A stretch of 42,582 nucleotides of DNA from Dysgonamonadaceae bacterium (GCA_031272085.1 JAISUN010000138.1:1-42582), one strand, 5' to 3'. Shown: positions 15,541-26,134, numbered from the stretch's first letter. The notes: a model not told the origin generated them from the sequence alone. A program made the numbers and translations.

Positions 15541-16887
15541 TCATTGCCTTACTTTTATTGTTATATCCGTTTCTTTGCTTACCAAACTGTAATCGCAACT
15601 ATCAACCGGAACTTCGTGATATTGATTGTCGTCCGCCAAAACCGGAACATTTACAGTCCGCGGAATCTTCTTAAATCCGTAAGCAGTAACCAAAATTTTG
15701 TCATTTTCTTTATCCGAGGCGTAATGCCGCGTTTTCAGAATGTTTGTCGTTGCCGAAAACGGAGGAGCAAAAAGGCTTTTGTCCATTTGATTTACCCGAT
15801 ATTCGTGTTCGTAACAGCACAGATTGGACTTGTAAGCGTCTAAATAAACAAAATCCTGCTGCTCGTGCGGAGCGTCGAGCAGCGGCGCGAGCAGATGATA
15901 TATTGTCTTGAAATACAGATTGTTATAATCAATAAATTTTTTCCGGATTTCTGCGACGCCGTAATGCCGATAATTATTTGTATCGCCCGTAATATCAAGG
16001 TTTTCGTCAATCTGTTCTGTAATCAGAACCGGTTTTGAATCCTTGCCGCTTCCATAAACCAAAAACGACTTGTAAAAATATGCCGGAAAAGCCTCAATAA
16101 CAGAGCCATTGACCTCCTCGCGGCGCTCAAATTCCTGTTCTACGCCTTCTTTGTCAAATTCATAATCATAAAAACGGATTGTTTTTGAATCTTTATTAGT
16201 TTTCGTTTCCCATTTTTGGTTCAGCGTTTTGAAGATGCAGAAAGGAATTTCGTTTATTTCGCCGCTCCGGACATAGACGGCTGATGAATGAAAATCGGAT
16301 TTTTCGGCCAGCCCGTACTTTCGATGAAGGCAGTCGTAGCGCCGAATGTCAAAAGCCTCGTCGAATTTTATATCGGGACAGGTTTTTCCCGCAAGTTTGA
16401 CCGGAATTTGGCCCGAAAAAAGGTTCAGCAGCGGCTCTACCTGCGATTTTGCCGAATCTATTTGCTCGTCCCGAAGGTTTTCCATTCTCATAATATTAAG
16501 TTTCAAAACCTTAATTTCGGGAGTTATCTTCTTGATAATTAACCATATCAATAAGGCGCCGAAAATAAATGTTTCGACAGGAATAAGGAGTGTAATTTTT
16601 GCTTCGGTTAAGGCAAAAATGAACGCATATAACGAACCAATAGCAAAAAAGACGGCTGCAAGCGCAATTATAAATGCTTTGACAAATTTTTCCCACTTGA
16701 CGGAAGAGTTTAACTTGACAATATTCTTTTCGGTCGCTTCGATTTTTGTTATTGCATTTTGATTTTCCGCCTCATCTACTCCGCTTGTTTTCAGCAAATT
16801 GTCGAAATAATTGCACACAATGGACTGATGCAGGGCTTCGTATTTTTCCCCGTATTTGTCAATCGGATTATGTTTTGCCGGCGGCAT
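15541..16887 (-). CDS. Unrecognised two-helix membrane protein downstream of topA
   Basis: A 448-residue protein that I cannot assign to a family. Residues 1-65 are soluble with a likely coiled-coil stretch. Two hydrophobic helices lie at about 68-95 and 98-119, then a basic turn and a large soluble domain of about 320 residues rich in Tyr, Phe and charged residues. Neither a signal peptide nor any catalytic motif is evident. The two-helix hairpin plus cytoplasmic domain resembles the general shape of DUF3137-type proteins, but I do not see that family's sequence. It starts 13 bases after the topA stop on the same strand, so it is probably co-transcribed with topA. It looks more AT-rich than its neighbours. 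The 3' end meets the terminator at 15499-15528. Confidence 0.75.
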   Translation of the reverse strand: MPPAKHNPIDKYGEKYEALHQSIVCNYFDNLLKTSGVDEAENQNAITKIEATEKNIVKLNSSVKWEKFVKAFIIALAAVFFAIGSLYAFIFALTEAKITLLIPVETFIFGALLIWLIIKKITPEIKVLKLNIMRMENLRDEQIDSAKSQVEPLLNLFSGQIPVKLAGKTCPDIKFDEAFDIRRYDCLHRKYGLAEKSDFHSSAVYVRSGEINEIPFCIFKTLNQKWETKTNKDSKTIRFYDYEFDKEGVEQEFERREEVNGSVIEAFPAYFYKSFLVYGSGKDSKPVLITEQIDENLDITGDTNNYRHYGVAEIRKKFIDYNNLYFKTIYHLLAPLLDAPHEQQDFVYLDAYKSNLCCYEHEYRVNQMDKSLFAPPFSATTNILKTRHYASDKENDKILVTAYGFKKIPRTVNVPVLADDNQYHEVPVDSCDYSLVSKETDITIKVRQ

Positions 16888-16900
16888 TGCTCTTCAAACC

Positions 16901-19240
16901 TTATTTCTTCCCCCGCCCCCGCGCCGAAGCCCGTTTAGCCGGTTTCTTTTCCGGCGCTTCGTTCACAATTTTCATTGCTTCGTCGTAGGTCAGGGCTTCC
17001 GGTTTCTGGCCTTTCGGAATCTTGTAATTTGCTTTTTTGTAGCAAATATAGGGGCCGTAGCGACCGTTCAGAACCTGCAAATCGCCGTCTTCGGCAAACG
17101 ATTTGAGCAGTTTTTTAGCCTCTTTTTCTTTCTTCTCGGCAAACAGTTTTTCGGCCTCCTCGATAGTGATTGTGTGCGGATTGTAGCCCTTGGGAATGGA
17201 AACAAACGAACTGTCGATTTTCAGATAGGGGCCGAAACGCCCGACGGCGGCCGTAACCGTTTTCCCGCCGATTTCGCCCACTGTGCGCGGCAAATCGAAG
17301 AGTTTGAGGACTTCTTCCAGCGTAACCGTTTCCATCGACTGGCCTTTGGCGAGCGATGCAAATTGCGGTTTTTCTTCGTCGTCGGCGGAGCCAATCTGCA
17401 CGAAAGGCCCGAAACGTCCGATTTTTACCGATACCGGCTTGCCCGTTTTGGGGTCTGTGCCGAGGTTTCGTTCGCCGACCTTGTGTTCTTTCCGTTCGGC
17501 CGAAACTTTTTCCACTACCGGATGAAAACCGTCGTAGAATTGGTGCAGAGTATCCGTCCATTTTATTTCGCCGTCGGCTATCTTGTCGAAATCTTTTTCG
17601 AGGTTGGCGGTAAAATTATAGTCTAAAACCCGCGGAAATTTCTCTGTCAGAAAGTCTGTTACAATAATTCCCGAATCTGTCGGGAGGAGTTTTCCCTTGT
17701 CGAATCCGACGATTTCCGATTTTACTTTGCGGCTTATCTTGCTGTTTTTGAGCGTCAGAGTGGTAAAATCGCGGCTTTCGCCTTCGCGGTTTCCTTTTTC
17801 CACATATCCGCGCTGCTGAATGGTCGAAATCGTGGGCGCGTAGGTCGATGGGCGGCCGATGCCGAGTTCTTCGAGTTTGCGCACAAGGCTGGCTTCGGTG
17901 TATCGGAAGGGGCGTTGCGTCTGCTTTTCGGCGGCAGCGGCCTCGTCTAATGCCAGTTTTTCGCCTGTTTTGACGGGCGGCAACAGGCCTTCGGTTGTTT
18001 CGTCGGCTGTTTCGTCATCGATGTCTTCGCGGTAAACGCGCAAAAATCCGTCGAATTTTATCACTTCGCCGTTGGCAAGGAATTTCAGGCCGCTGTCGGC
18101 GCTGATGCCGACAGTTACCGTTGTGCGCTCGGTTTCGGCGTCGGCCATCTGCGAGGCTATTGTGCGCTTCCAGATGAGTTCGTAGAGTTTCTGTTCCTGT
18201 GCGCTGGCTTTTATCGTGCGGCTTTCGAGATAGGTTGGGCGAATCGCTTCGTGCGCTTCCTGTGCGCCTTTCGACTTGGTGTGATATTGATGGATATTCA
18301 GATATTTTTCGCCAAATTCTATTGTAATTTCTTTCTTTGCCGCTCCCAGAGCCAGATTTGAAAGATTTAGCGAGTCGGTACGCATATAGGTAATAAATCC
18401 CGCTTCGTAGAGTTTCTGCGCCACCGCCATTGTTTGCGAAACGGAAAATCCGATTTTCCGCGAGGCTTCCTGCTGCAAAGTCGAGGTTGTGAAAGGCGGC
18501 GCGGGCGATTTTTTGCCCGGACGGGTATTTATGTCTTCTATCGTAAATGTTGCTCCAATCAGGCTTTCGAGAAATGCCTGCGCTTCTTTTTCGGTTTTGA
18601 AACGCTCGTTAAGTTCGGCCTTCAACAGGCTTTTCCCGTCGGGAAGGACAAAAACAGCCGTTACCTTGAAAAAGTTTTCGGCATTGAAGCGGGTGATTTC
18701 CCGCTCGCGCTCGACTATCAGGCGCACTGCAACCGACTGTACGCGGCCTGCCGAAAGCGAGGGCATAATTTTTTTCCACAGTATTGGCGACAGTTCAAAT
18801 CCCACTATGCGGTCGAGTACGCGGCGAGCCTGCTGTGCATCAACTAAATTGGCGTCGATGTCGCGCGGATGCTCTATGGCGTTGAGAATTGCATTTTTTG
18901 TAATCTCGTGAAACACAATGCGTTTCGAGGCTTTGGGATTCAGTCCAAGCACTTCCGAAAGATGCCACGATATGGCTTCCCCTTCGCGGTCTTCATCGGA
19001 AGCGAGCCAGACGGTTTCGGCTTCTTTCGAGGCTTTTTTCAGCGATTTTACCAAGGCTTCCTTGTCGGGCGAAATCACGTATTCGGGTTTGAAGTTGTTA
19101 TTCACGTCAACTCCAAGCCCTTTTTCCTTCAAATCGCGGATGTGGCCATAACTTGAAAGCACTTTATAGTCCGCCCCAAGAAACTTTTCTATGGTCTTTG
19201 CCTTGGCCGGCGACTCTACTATTACAAGATTTTTTTGCAT
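16901..19240 (-). CDS. topA: DNA topoisomerase I
   Basis: A 779-residue type IA topoisomerase that relaxes negative supercoils. The TOPRIM domain has Glu9 (VIVESPAKAKTIEKF) and the D-x-D motif at Asp82/Asp84 (SDEDREGE). The catalytic tyrosine is Tyr285 in GFITYMRTDS. The C-terminus carries repeats with the pattern GRFGPFVQIG, GRFGPYLKID and GRYGPYICYKK (topoisomerase C-terminal repeats) instead of zinc fingers, and ends in a Lys/Arg-rich tail. The ATG at 19240 lies 22 bases after a -7 element. Confidence 0.97.
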   Translation of the reverse strand: MQKNLVIVESPAKAKTIEKFLGADYKVLSSYGHIRDLKEKGLGVDVNNNFKPEYVISPDKEALVKSLKKASKEAETVWLASDEDREGEAISWHLSEVLGLNPKASKRIVFHEITKNAILNAIEHPRDIDANLVDAQQARRVLDRIVGFELSPILWKKIMPSLSAGRVQSVAVRLIVEREREITRFNAENFFKVTAVFVLPDGKSLLKAELNERFKTEKEAQAFLESLIGATFTIEDINTRPGKKSPAPPFTTSTLQQEASRKIGFSVSQTMAVAQKLYEAGFITYMRTDSLNLSNLALGAAKKEITIEFGEKYLNIHQYHTKSKGAQEAHEAIRPTYLESRTIKASAQEQKLYELIWKRTIASQMADAETERTTVTVGISADSGLKFLANGEVIKFDGFLRVYREDIDDETADETTEGLLPPVKTGEKLALDEAAAAEKQTQRPFRYTEASLVRKLEELGIGRPSTYAPTISTIQQRGYVEKGNREGESRDFTTLTLKNSKISRKVKSEIVGFDKGKLLPTDSGIIVTDFLTEKFPRVLDYNFTANLEKDFDKIADGEIKWTDTLHQFYDGFHPVVEKVSAERKEHKVGERNLGTDPKTGKPVSVKIGRFGPFVQIGSADDEEKPQFASLAKGQSMETVTLEEVLKLFDLPRTVGEIGGKTVTAAVGRFGPYLKIDSSFVSIPKGYNPHTITIEEAEKLFAEKKEKEAKKLLKSFAEDGDLQVLNGRYGPYICYKKANYKIPKGQKPEALTYDEAMKIVNEAPEKKPAKRASARGRGKK

Positions 19241-19262
19241 AATAAATCTGTTTTGAAGCCCG

Positions 19263-19296
19263 CAAAGGTAAAAAAAAATTTACGATTATAGGCAAA
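19263..19296 (-). promoter_or_regulatory. Promoter of topA
   Basis: On the minus strand, TTTG (19296-19293) is followed after 22 bases by TACCTTTG (19270-19263). The spacer is slightly longer than the usual 19-21. Confidence 0.6.
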
Positions 19297-19313
19297 AATT
19301 TGAAAATTAGGCG

Positions 19314-21161
19314 TTAAAACAAAAAACTGACCCCGCCCATAAGGCTGAATTGCTTAGCCGGATAGCCGTACCAGAGGTCGTATTTCGAGTTCAAAATATT
19401 ATCGGCCAACGCCCAGACCGAGAAGTTGGGAACAATCGCGAAAGCCGCTTTGGCGCTCATATCGTTTACCTGCTCCATACGGATTTCCTGACCGCCGACA
19501 TAACATTTGCGGTTAAACTCGCCGTGATACATCACATTGAATTTCAGGGGAATACTCCTCATTCTGAACATAAAATCGATGTCCGCTTCCAGATTCGGTT
19601 TGCCCCAGGCTGTTTCGGAACCGGCATTATCGTAGTTGTCGGTAATTGTCCATTTATTGTAAGCGGCTGAAACATCGACAGATGCAATATCCTGATAACT
19701 GTATCCGCTTGTAAAACCGATTTTCAGCACATTGGCGGCTTTGTATTCCACTTCAACATTTGTTCCGGCAAGCGAATTTGAGGTTTTTACCGTAGTAGAA
19801 TCGATGAACCCTGTTGCGGAGGCTGTATAAAAATGCTCGTCCTTCACAATCCTGTAAGCGGCAAAAGCGCCGAGATGAAGGTCGGCAGTCGGCACAACAT
19901 CAATGCCAATCCGAGCGTCAAGCGGGCTGCGCGAATCGCGCACCCTGTATTCGGGATAAACGTAGCGGTTTTCGTAAAACATATTGTAATTGCTGTTGTC
20001 AGCCCGGCCGCCGTCGGCCGCGGCGTAAAACATAAAACTTTCGGTCGGATAATAGCGGAAATGCACTGCGGGAGCAAGATTCCATTTTTTGCGGCCACCA
20101 AATTCTATATCAACTTTGGCTCCGAGCAGCAAATCCAAGTTGTCGTTTTTATAAAAATAATAGGGATTGAGCGTGAGAACCGAAAAATCGGAATTTCCAT
20201 ACTGCTCTTTCAATTGATTGACATAATCATACTGCGAATCTGAAAAAGATTCAAAATACGAATAGAAATTATCGACATTGGAATAGGTGTTCGTCCGTCC
20301 GGCGCCCTTGAACCCGAAAAAACGGTCGGAATCGTAATTTGAATGAATATCGAGGTCGAACAGTATCCTGTTTTCTTTTCTTCCGGCAAACGTGGTATTC
20401 ATCCCGTATTTCTGCTTGTAGAGCGTGTACTTGCCGCCAATTTTGTAATAAAAACTACTTTCGTCCTTGGATGCAATGCCTACGCTTGTTTCAAACATAT
20501 CGTCGGTTTGATTCGGAAAATCGTTGTAAACAAATAAATTAACTTTTTCGGGATACGAAGAAGACAAAAGATTGGTAATCGCGCATAGCCCCGAATAATT
20601 GAAGGTCGAGCGGGTATATCCGGCGTCGGTCAACAGGCGGAAATTGTCGAAACTGTGGATGAAATTGATTCCGCCCCAATTGTCGTTCAACTTGAAACGC
20701 TGCTTTTGTTCGGTTTGATTATTCATAATTTTTGTACAACTCGAACGGTGCGAAAACCAGACGCCAAGCAGATTTTGCTCATCGTCGAGAATATGATAGC
20801 CTGCATCGCCGTCGATGTCGAGCAGCGAACTAACTCCGGCGGTAATGTAACCGCGGTTTTTTGAAATATTGAGGTCGGTAAGCATCGCCTTCGGATTGAG
20901 GGCAAACAGGCTGTTATCCAGCGGGAAAGGCGTAGCGTAGTTCGAAAATTCAATTTTCGACTTCACGGTTTGCGGTTCGCGCAGTTCGGGCAAGAGGCTG
21001 ATTTTAGCGGCGCTCTTAATATCGGGATTATATTCGCGTTCCAAAGTCATTTCGCGGTTCATCGAGGTGGAATCTCTTTTTGTCTGCTGCGGAAATGCCG
21101 TTATTGCACAACAGATTGAAACAGTGAATATTGCTGAAAAAAGTCTTTTATTGAAATTCAT
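19314..21161 (-). CDS. Outer-membrane beta-barrel protein (paired with the TPR protein)
   Basis: A 615-residue exported protein. The signal peptide (about residues 1-24) is followed by a short N-terminal region (REYNPDIKSAAKI) and then many alternating amphipathic strands with aromatic girdles. It ends in the sequence GGVSFLF with a terminal Phe, as expected for a BAM substrate. No TonB plug domain or TonB box is evident, so it is not a standard TonB receptor even though the barrel region looks receptor-like. It begins three bases after the TPR gene and is surely co-transcribed with it. Substrate and role are unknown; a transport channel or an envelope-assembly partner of the TPR protein are both possible. 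Confidence 0.78.
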   Translation of the reverse strand: MNFNKRLFSAIFTVSICCAITAFPQQTKRDSTSMNREMTLEREYNPDIKSAAKISLLPELREPQTVKSKIEFSNYATPFPLDNSLFALNPKAMLTDLNISKNRGYITAGVSSLLDIDGDAGYHILDDEQNLLGVWFSHRSSCTKIMNNQTEQKQRFKLNDNWGGINFIHSFDNFRLLTDAGYTRSTFNYSGLCAITNLLSSSYPEKVNLFVYNDFPNQTDDMFETSVGIASKDESSFYYKIGGKYTLYKQKYGMNTTFAGRKENRILFDLDIHSNYDSDRFFGFKGAGRTNTYSNVDNFYSYFESFSDSQYDYVNQLKEQYGNSDFSVLTLNPYYFYKNDNLDLLLGAKVDIEFGGRKKWNLAPAVHFRYYPTESFMFYAAADGGRADNSNYNMFYENRYVYPEYRVRDSRSPLDARIGIDVVPTADLHLGAFAAYRIVKDEHFYTASATGFIDSTTVKTSNSLAGTNVEVEYKAANVLKIGFTSGYSYQDIASVDVSAAYNKWTITDNYDNAGSETAWGKPNLEADIDFMFRMRSIPLKFNVMYHGEFNRKCYVGGQEIRMEQVNDMSAKAAFAIVPNFSVWALADNILNSKYDLWYGYPAKQFSLMGGVSFLF

Positions 21162-21164
21162 AAC

Positions 21165-24155
21165 TTATAATTTTGCTAAACGGTTGTTAATCATCGTGAT
21201 AATATCGTCGCCGGTTTCGGTGTAATTCGACTGCAAACTTTGCAGATACTGCCGCGCTTGCAGTTTGTCGCCTTCGGCGGCGTAAATGTCCGACATAAGG
21301 ATAAACGACCGCGCCATCCAGTAGCGGTGCGGGGTTCCCTGTTTTATGTAGTCGGTCACGGTTTCTTTGGCTTTTGCCATCTGCTTGCCGTCGAAATAAC
21401 TTTGCGCCAGCAGATATTTTGCTTCGGCTCCGAAAGCGGTGCGGGTATCTTTGGCCACAGTCTGCAAATCCTTCTCTGCAAGCGTTCTTTCGCCGAGCGA
21501 GAGCAGGGCTTTTCCTCGGTAGTAAAGCGCTTCTTCGGTTGCGGACTGGTCGGGCGTTCCGTCTTTCAGCAGCGAATTTACGGCGACAACTATTGTATTT
21601 TGCCGGTCAAGACGGCTTGCCGAGCGGATTATGCCGAGCGAAGCCGCATTTTTGTCCGTCTTGTTAGTCGCTATTTTCTGCAATCGCTCGTAAGTTGTAA
21701 GCGCCTGATTATAATCGCCTTCGGCGAAATATGTCTGCGCTAAATATGTGAGGGCGCCTTCGGTAAACTGCGTATTTCCCGAATCCAAAACTTTCTGAAA
21801 CTCGTTTTTCGCCGAAAGCGGATTGTTGTCGTCGGCATAAATGCGCCCCAGATAATAGTGGGCATTGACGGCAAACGCGCCATTGGGGAACGATTGCAGA
21901 TATTTTATCATCGCCGTTTTGGCCTGCTCGCGGTTGTTGCGGTTGAACAGCCGCTCGGCGGCAAGGTAGGTCAGCGAATCCTGCTCGCTGGGGTCGAATT
22001 GAGCCGCTCCGCCCAGAGTGCGCACGTAATCGGCATATCCCGAAACGTCGTTCATCTCGAAATAGACTGATTTCAGGTCTTGCAGGGCGACTTTGGCTTC
22101 CTCGCTGCCCGGATATTTTGAAATAACTTTTTTGTAAGCCTCGGCCGAATTTTGCAGGCGGTTGTCGTTGAAATAGAGTAATCCTGTTTGCAGTCCGGCT
22201 TTCCGCGCATTTTCGCTATCCGGGAAACGCTCTTGAAGCAGGCGGTAAGTTTCGATAGCCGAAGCGTTGTTTTCGAGCATCACGTAAGCGCGGCCTTTTT
22301 CAAACATTGCTTCCGGCACGTAAGGCGATGAAGGATAGTCGTTTATGATTGTATTAAGGAGGCTGATTTTGCCGTTGTAATTTTTTTGCAATCCCAGCAC
22401 GTAAGCCCGCTGAAAAAGCGGATAATCGGCGGTTGCAGCGTCTGTTTGAACGGCTTTTTGATAAGCATTTTCAGCATCCGAAAGGCTTCGGCGGGCAAAA
22501 AGACAGTCGCCGAGCCGCGAATAAGCGTCGGCGCGGACTACCGACTGCCCGCCGCCGGTCGCAATGAACTTTTGAAAGCCCTTTTCGGCCTCGCTGTAAG
22601 CCTGCCGGTTGAAGTCGCAATAAGCGGCATTATAAGTTGCTAATGGATAAAGGTTTCCGCCTGTTCCGGCCTGCGAAATGTAGCCGTTGTAATCGCTTTT
22701 GGCCGTCGCGTAATTTCCAAGTTTATAATACGATTCGCCGCGCCAGAACTGGGCTTCGCGTTTTTCGGCAAGCGCATAATTTCCGTCGTTCAGCGAGCGC
22801 GAAAAATTGCTGATAGCCTCGTTGTAATCGGCATTTGCAAAATTTACCGTTCCCAGATAATAATATATTTTCTGCCGAGCTTCCAAGATTTTGTACCCCG
22901 GATTTTTGATTTTTGCTATCGAAGCCAAAGCGGTATCGTAATCTTTGGTTGTCATATAAACATCTACCAATGCGTTGTTTACGCGGTCGGTATAGATGGA
23001 ATTGGGATAGGTATTCAGAAAATTTTCGAGCGTCGTAACCGATTCGCCGAAAGCCGAAACCGAATTTTGATGCAGCAGCATAGCGTAGTTGTACAGAGCC
23101 GCTTCCTTGGCCTGCGGGTCGAAATCCATCAGCGAAGCCGCGCGGAAAGCCATTGTCGCCTTGTCCGATTCGCCGGTTTTCAGGTACGCCTGCCCCAGAT
23201 AAATATAGGTGTTTTGCCCAAACGAATTTTCAGCAGGAACATTCTGGCTCAAATATTTAACCGCGCCCTGATAATCGTTCTGAAAATAGCACGACAGTCC
23301 GAGCGCATACATCGTTTCGGCGTCGGAAGCGGATTCCCGCTGTGCGTACTGTTTCAGCGTAGCGGCGGCCTTGGCGTATTCCGATTCCTTATAATAAGAC
23401 ATTCCTGTAATACGCAGTATTTCAGTCGTATATTGATGGTCGGGATAAGCGTTCAGCAAAGCCGTTCCTTCTTTGGCCGCCTGTGCGTAACGCCCTTGCG
23501 CATAATTGATTTGCGCAAGGTAATACAGCACGTCGGGGCGGTATTCGCTGTTGTCCTTCAAAGACGAGAAAAGCGGCAAAGCGCGGTTGAAATCCTTGTC
23601 CTTATAATAAAGGTAGGCCAAATAGTAGGTCGAAGGCGTTTTGTAGCGTTTGCTGCGGTCTTTCAGATATGAAAAAAGTTTGCGGGCGTCGCTTTCCTTG
23701 CCGGTTTCGAGATAGGCGTAGCCGAGGCGGTAGCAGTAATCTTCCTGCTGTTCGGGCGAAAAATTGGCCGATTCGGCCTGCGCAAACCAGTAAATAGCCT
23801 GCTGGTAATTATTTTTGTTGAACCAGACCGAGCCGAGCATATAGCAAACCTCGTCACGATGCGGATTTACCGGCTGTTTTTCGAGATATTCCTGCAAACT
23901 TGCGAGCGCTCCGCCGTTGCCCATATAATATTGCGAAGCGGCCAGCAAAAAGTCTGCTTCGCCGATTAATTCAGAATTTGGCGAAAGGTTACGATATTGC
24001 AGCAGTTTATCCGCGCAACCGGCGTAATTTTTTTCCTCGTACATTATTTTTGCTTCCGAAAAAAGTTTATCGGGATGGACAAAACTTACCGAACGCTGCG
24101 CTGAAAGCGGAGCGAGCAAAAATAAAACCAATAAAAGAGACATTAATTTTTTCAT
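21165..24155 (-). CDS. Large periplasmic tetratricopeptide-repeat protein
   Basis: A 996-residue exported protein. A signal peptide (residues 1-19, ending PLSAQ) is followed by tandem TPR units across almost the whole length. The repeated pattern, such as A-x-Y-x-L-G-x-x-Y-x-x-x-x-Y-x-x-A, is easy to see (for example YRLGYAYLETGKESDARKLF and YLGQAYLKTGESDKA). The repeats make an extended superhelical scaffold, likely in the periplasm or at the inner face of the outer membrane. The beta-barrel gene follows after three bases, which suggests a TPR-barrel complex. The function is unknown. Similar TPR architecture occurs in BamD-like and gliding/secretion proteins, but I do not see a specific match. 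Confidence 0.85.
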   Translation of the reverse strand: MKKLMSLLLVLFLLAPLSAQRSVSFVHPDKLFSEAKIMYEEKNYAGCADKLLQYRNLSPNSELIGEADFLLAASQYYMGNGGALASLQEYLEKQPVNPHRDEVCYMLGSVWFNKNNYQQAIYWFAQAESANFSPEQQEDYCYRLGYAYLETGKESDARKLFSYLKDRSKRYKTPSTYYLAYLYYKDKDFNRALPLFSSLKDNSEYRPDVLYYLAQINYAQGRYAQAAKEGTALLNAYPDHQYTTEILRITGMSYYKESEYAKAAATLKQYAQRESASDAETMYALGLSCYFQNDYQGAVKYLSQNVPAENSFGQNTYIYLGQAYLKTGESDKATMAFRAASLMDFDPQAKEAALYNYAMLLHQNSVSAFGESVTTLENFLNTYPNSIYTDRVNNALVDVYMTTKDYDTALASIAKIKNPGYKILEARQKIYYYLGTVNFANADYNEAISNFSRSLNDGNYALAEKREAQFWRGESYYKLGNYATAKSDYNGYISQAGTGGNLYPLATYNAAYCDFNRQAYSEAEKGFQKFIATGGGQSVVRADAYSRLGDCLFARRSLSDAENAYQKAVQTDAATADYPLFQRAYVLGLQKNYNGKISLLNTIINDYPSSPYVPEAMFEKGRAYVMLENNASAIETYRLLQERFPDSENARKAGLQTGLLYFNDNRLQNSAEAYKKVISKYPGSEEAKVALQDLKSVYFEMNDVSGYADYVRTLGGAAQFDPSEQDSLTYLAAERLFNRNNREQAKTAMIKYLQSFPNGAFAVNAHYYLGRIYADDNNPLSAKNEFQKVLDSGNTQFTEGALTYLAQTYFAEGDYNQALTTYERLQKIATNKTDKNAASLGIIRSASRLDRQNTIVVAVNSLLKDGTPDQSATEEALYYRGKALLSLGERTLAEKDLQTVAKDTRTAFGAEAKYLLAQSYFDGKQMAKAKETVTDYIKQGTPHRYWMARSFILMSDIYAAEGDKLQARQYLQSLQSNYTETGDDIITMINNRLAKL

Positions 24156-24178
24156 ACTAAAAAGTCGAAATTAAAGGA

Positions 24179-24186
24179 CAAAGGTA
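24179..24186 (-). promoter_or_regulatory. Bacteroidota -7 element for the TPR-barrel operon
   Basis: Minus-strand TACCTTTG, 23 bases before the TPR start codon. A TTTG on the same strand at 24212-24209 lies 22 bases upstream. Confidence 0.6.
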
Positions 24187-24214
24187 GTAAAAAATCTTTT
24201 TATTTTGGCAAATA

Positions 24215-24251
24215 ATGAAAAATACCATAAAAAAGGTATTTCATTGATGAA
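24215..24251. promoter_or_regulatory. Candidate operator: nested inverted repeats between divergent genes
   Basis: AATACC (24221-24226) pairs with GGTATT (24235-24240), and the outer arms ATGAA/TTCAT extend it imperfectly. A second palindrome TTCAT-TG-ATGAA covers 24240-24251. The whole lies just upstream of the metY -7 element and between the two promoters, as expected for a regulator site. The regulator is unknown. Confidence 0.35.
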
Positions 24252-24261
24252 TGGAAATTAT

Positions 24262-24269
24262 TATCTTTG
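24262..24269 (+). promoter_or_regulatory. Bacteroidota -7 element for metY
   Basis: TATCTTTG, 31 bases upstream of the ATG at 24301. The -33 region falls inside the inverted-repeat cluster and is not a good TTTG match, which suits a regulated promoter. Confidence 0.6.
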
Positions 24270-24288
24270 TACTCAAATTCACAAATAA

Positions 24289-25596
<1,308 letters not shown>

Positions 25597-25622
25597 TTGA
25601 GATAGAGTCGGTAATAAATGCC

Positions 25623-25661
25623 GAGGGGGAAGCCGTTTCCGGTTTCCCCCTCTTTCTTTTT
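25623..25661 (+). terminator. Intrinsic terminator after metY
   Basis: A 9-bp stem GAGGGGGAA / TTCCCCCTC (25623-25631 and 25644-25652) with an inner CCG/CGG pairing, followed by TTTCTTTTT. It can also serve the converging RRM gene. Confidence 0.88.
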
Positions 25662-25678
25662 GCGGTTATCAAAGAGAA

Positions 25679-25990
25679 TTAATAGCGGTTGTGGCTGAAA
25701 TTGCCGCGGCTTCTGTTAAATTCTCTACGCGGACGTTCCGCCTGTTCTTCGCGAGGACGGGCTTCCGATACGGACAGCGCACGGCCGTCAATTTCGGCTC
25801 CGTTTAATTCGTTTATCGCTCTCGATGCGGCTTCTTCGTCTTCGATAACTACGAAACCGTAACCTTTGGACCTTCCCGACATGCGGTCAGTAATAACGCG
25901 GGCAGAGGAAACTTCTCCGTATTCCTCAAAGATGTTTGCTAAATCGGCGTCGTTTGCTTTGAAACTTAACCCTGCAACAAAAATGTTCAT
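25679..25990 (-). CDS. RRM-type RNA-binding protein
   Basis: A 103-residue protein with a single RNA-recognition motif. RNP2 is IFVAGL (residues 3-8) and RNP1 is KGYGFVVI (42-49) with the exposed aromatics Tyr44 and Phe46. The last 25 residues are an Arg/Asn/Ser-rich disordered tail (ending RGNFSHNRY). Related small RRM proteins in Bacteroides (Rbp family) affect expression of carbohydrate-use genes, and phyla that lack Hfq may use them as RNA chaperones; neither role is shown here. The promoter at 26127-26134 implies a 5' untranslated leader of about 130 bases. Confidence 0.93.
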   Translation of the reverse strand: MNIFVAGLSFKANDADLANIFEEYGEVSSARVITDRMSGRSKGYGFVVIEDEEAASRAINELNGAEIDGRALSVSEARPREEQAERPRREFNRSRGNFSHNRY

Positions 25991-26126
25991 TTTGTAAAAA
26001 AATTAAAATTTTAAATTAAATAATTTGTAAACCTTTTGAGGAAATTATCGCAGGATTAGCGTCTAAACCGAATACTGAAACTCGAATTAAAGAATTAAAC
26101 CGTTCTAACAAACTCAAATGTCGCTA

Positions 26127-26134
26127 CAAAGGTA
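26127..26134 (-). promoter_or_regulatory. Bacteroidota -7 element for the RRM gene
   Basis: Minus-strand TACCTTTG. TTTG matches on the same strand end at 26153 and 26157, giving spacers of 18 or 22 bases. Confidence 0.6.
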
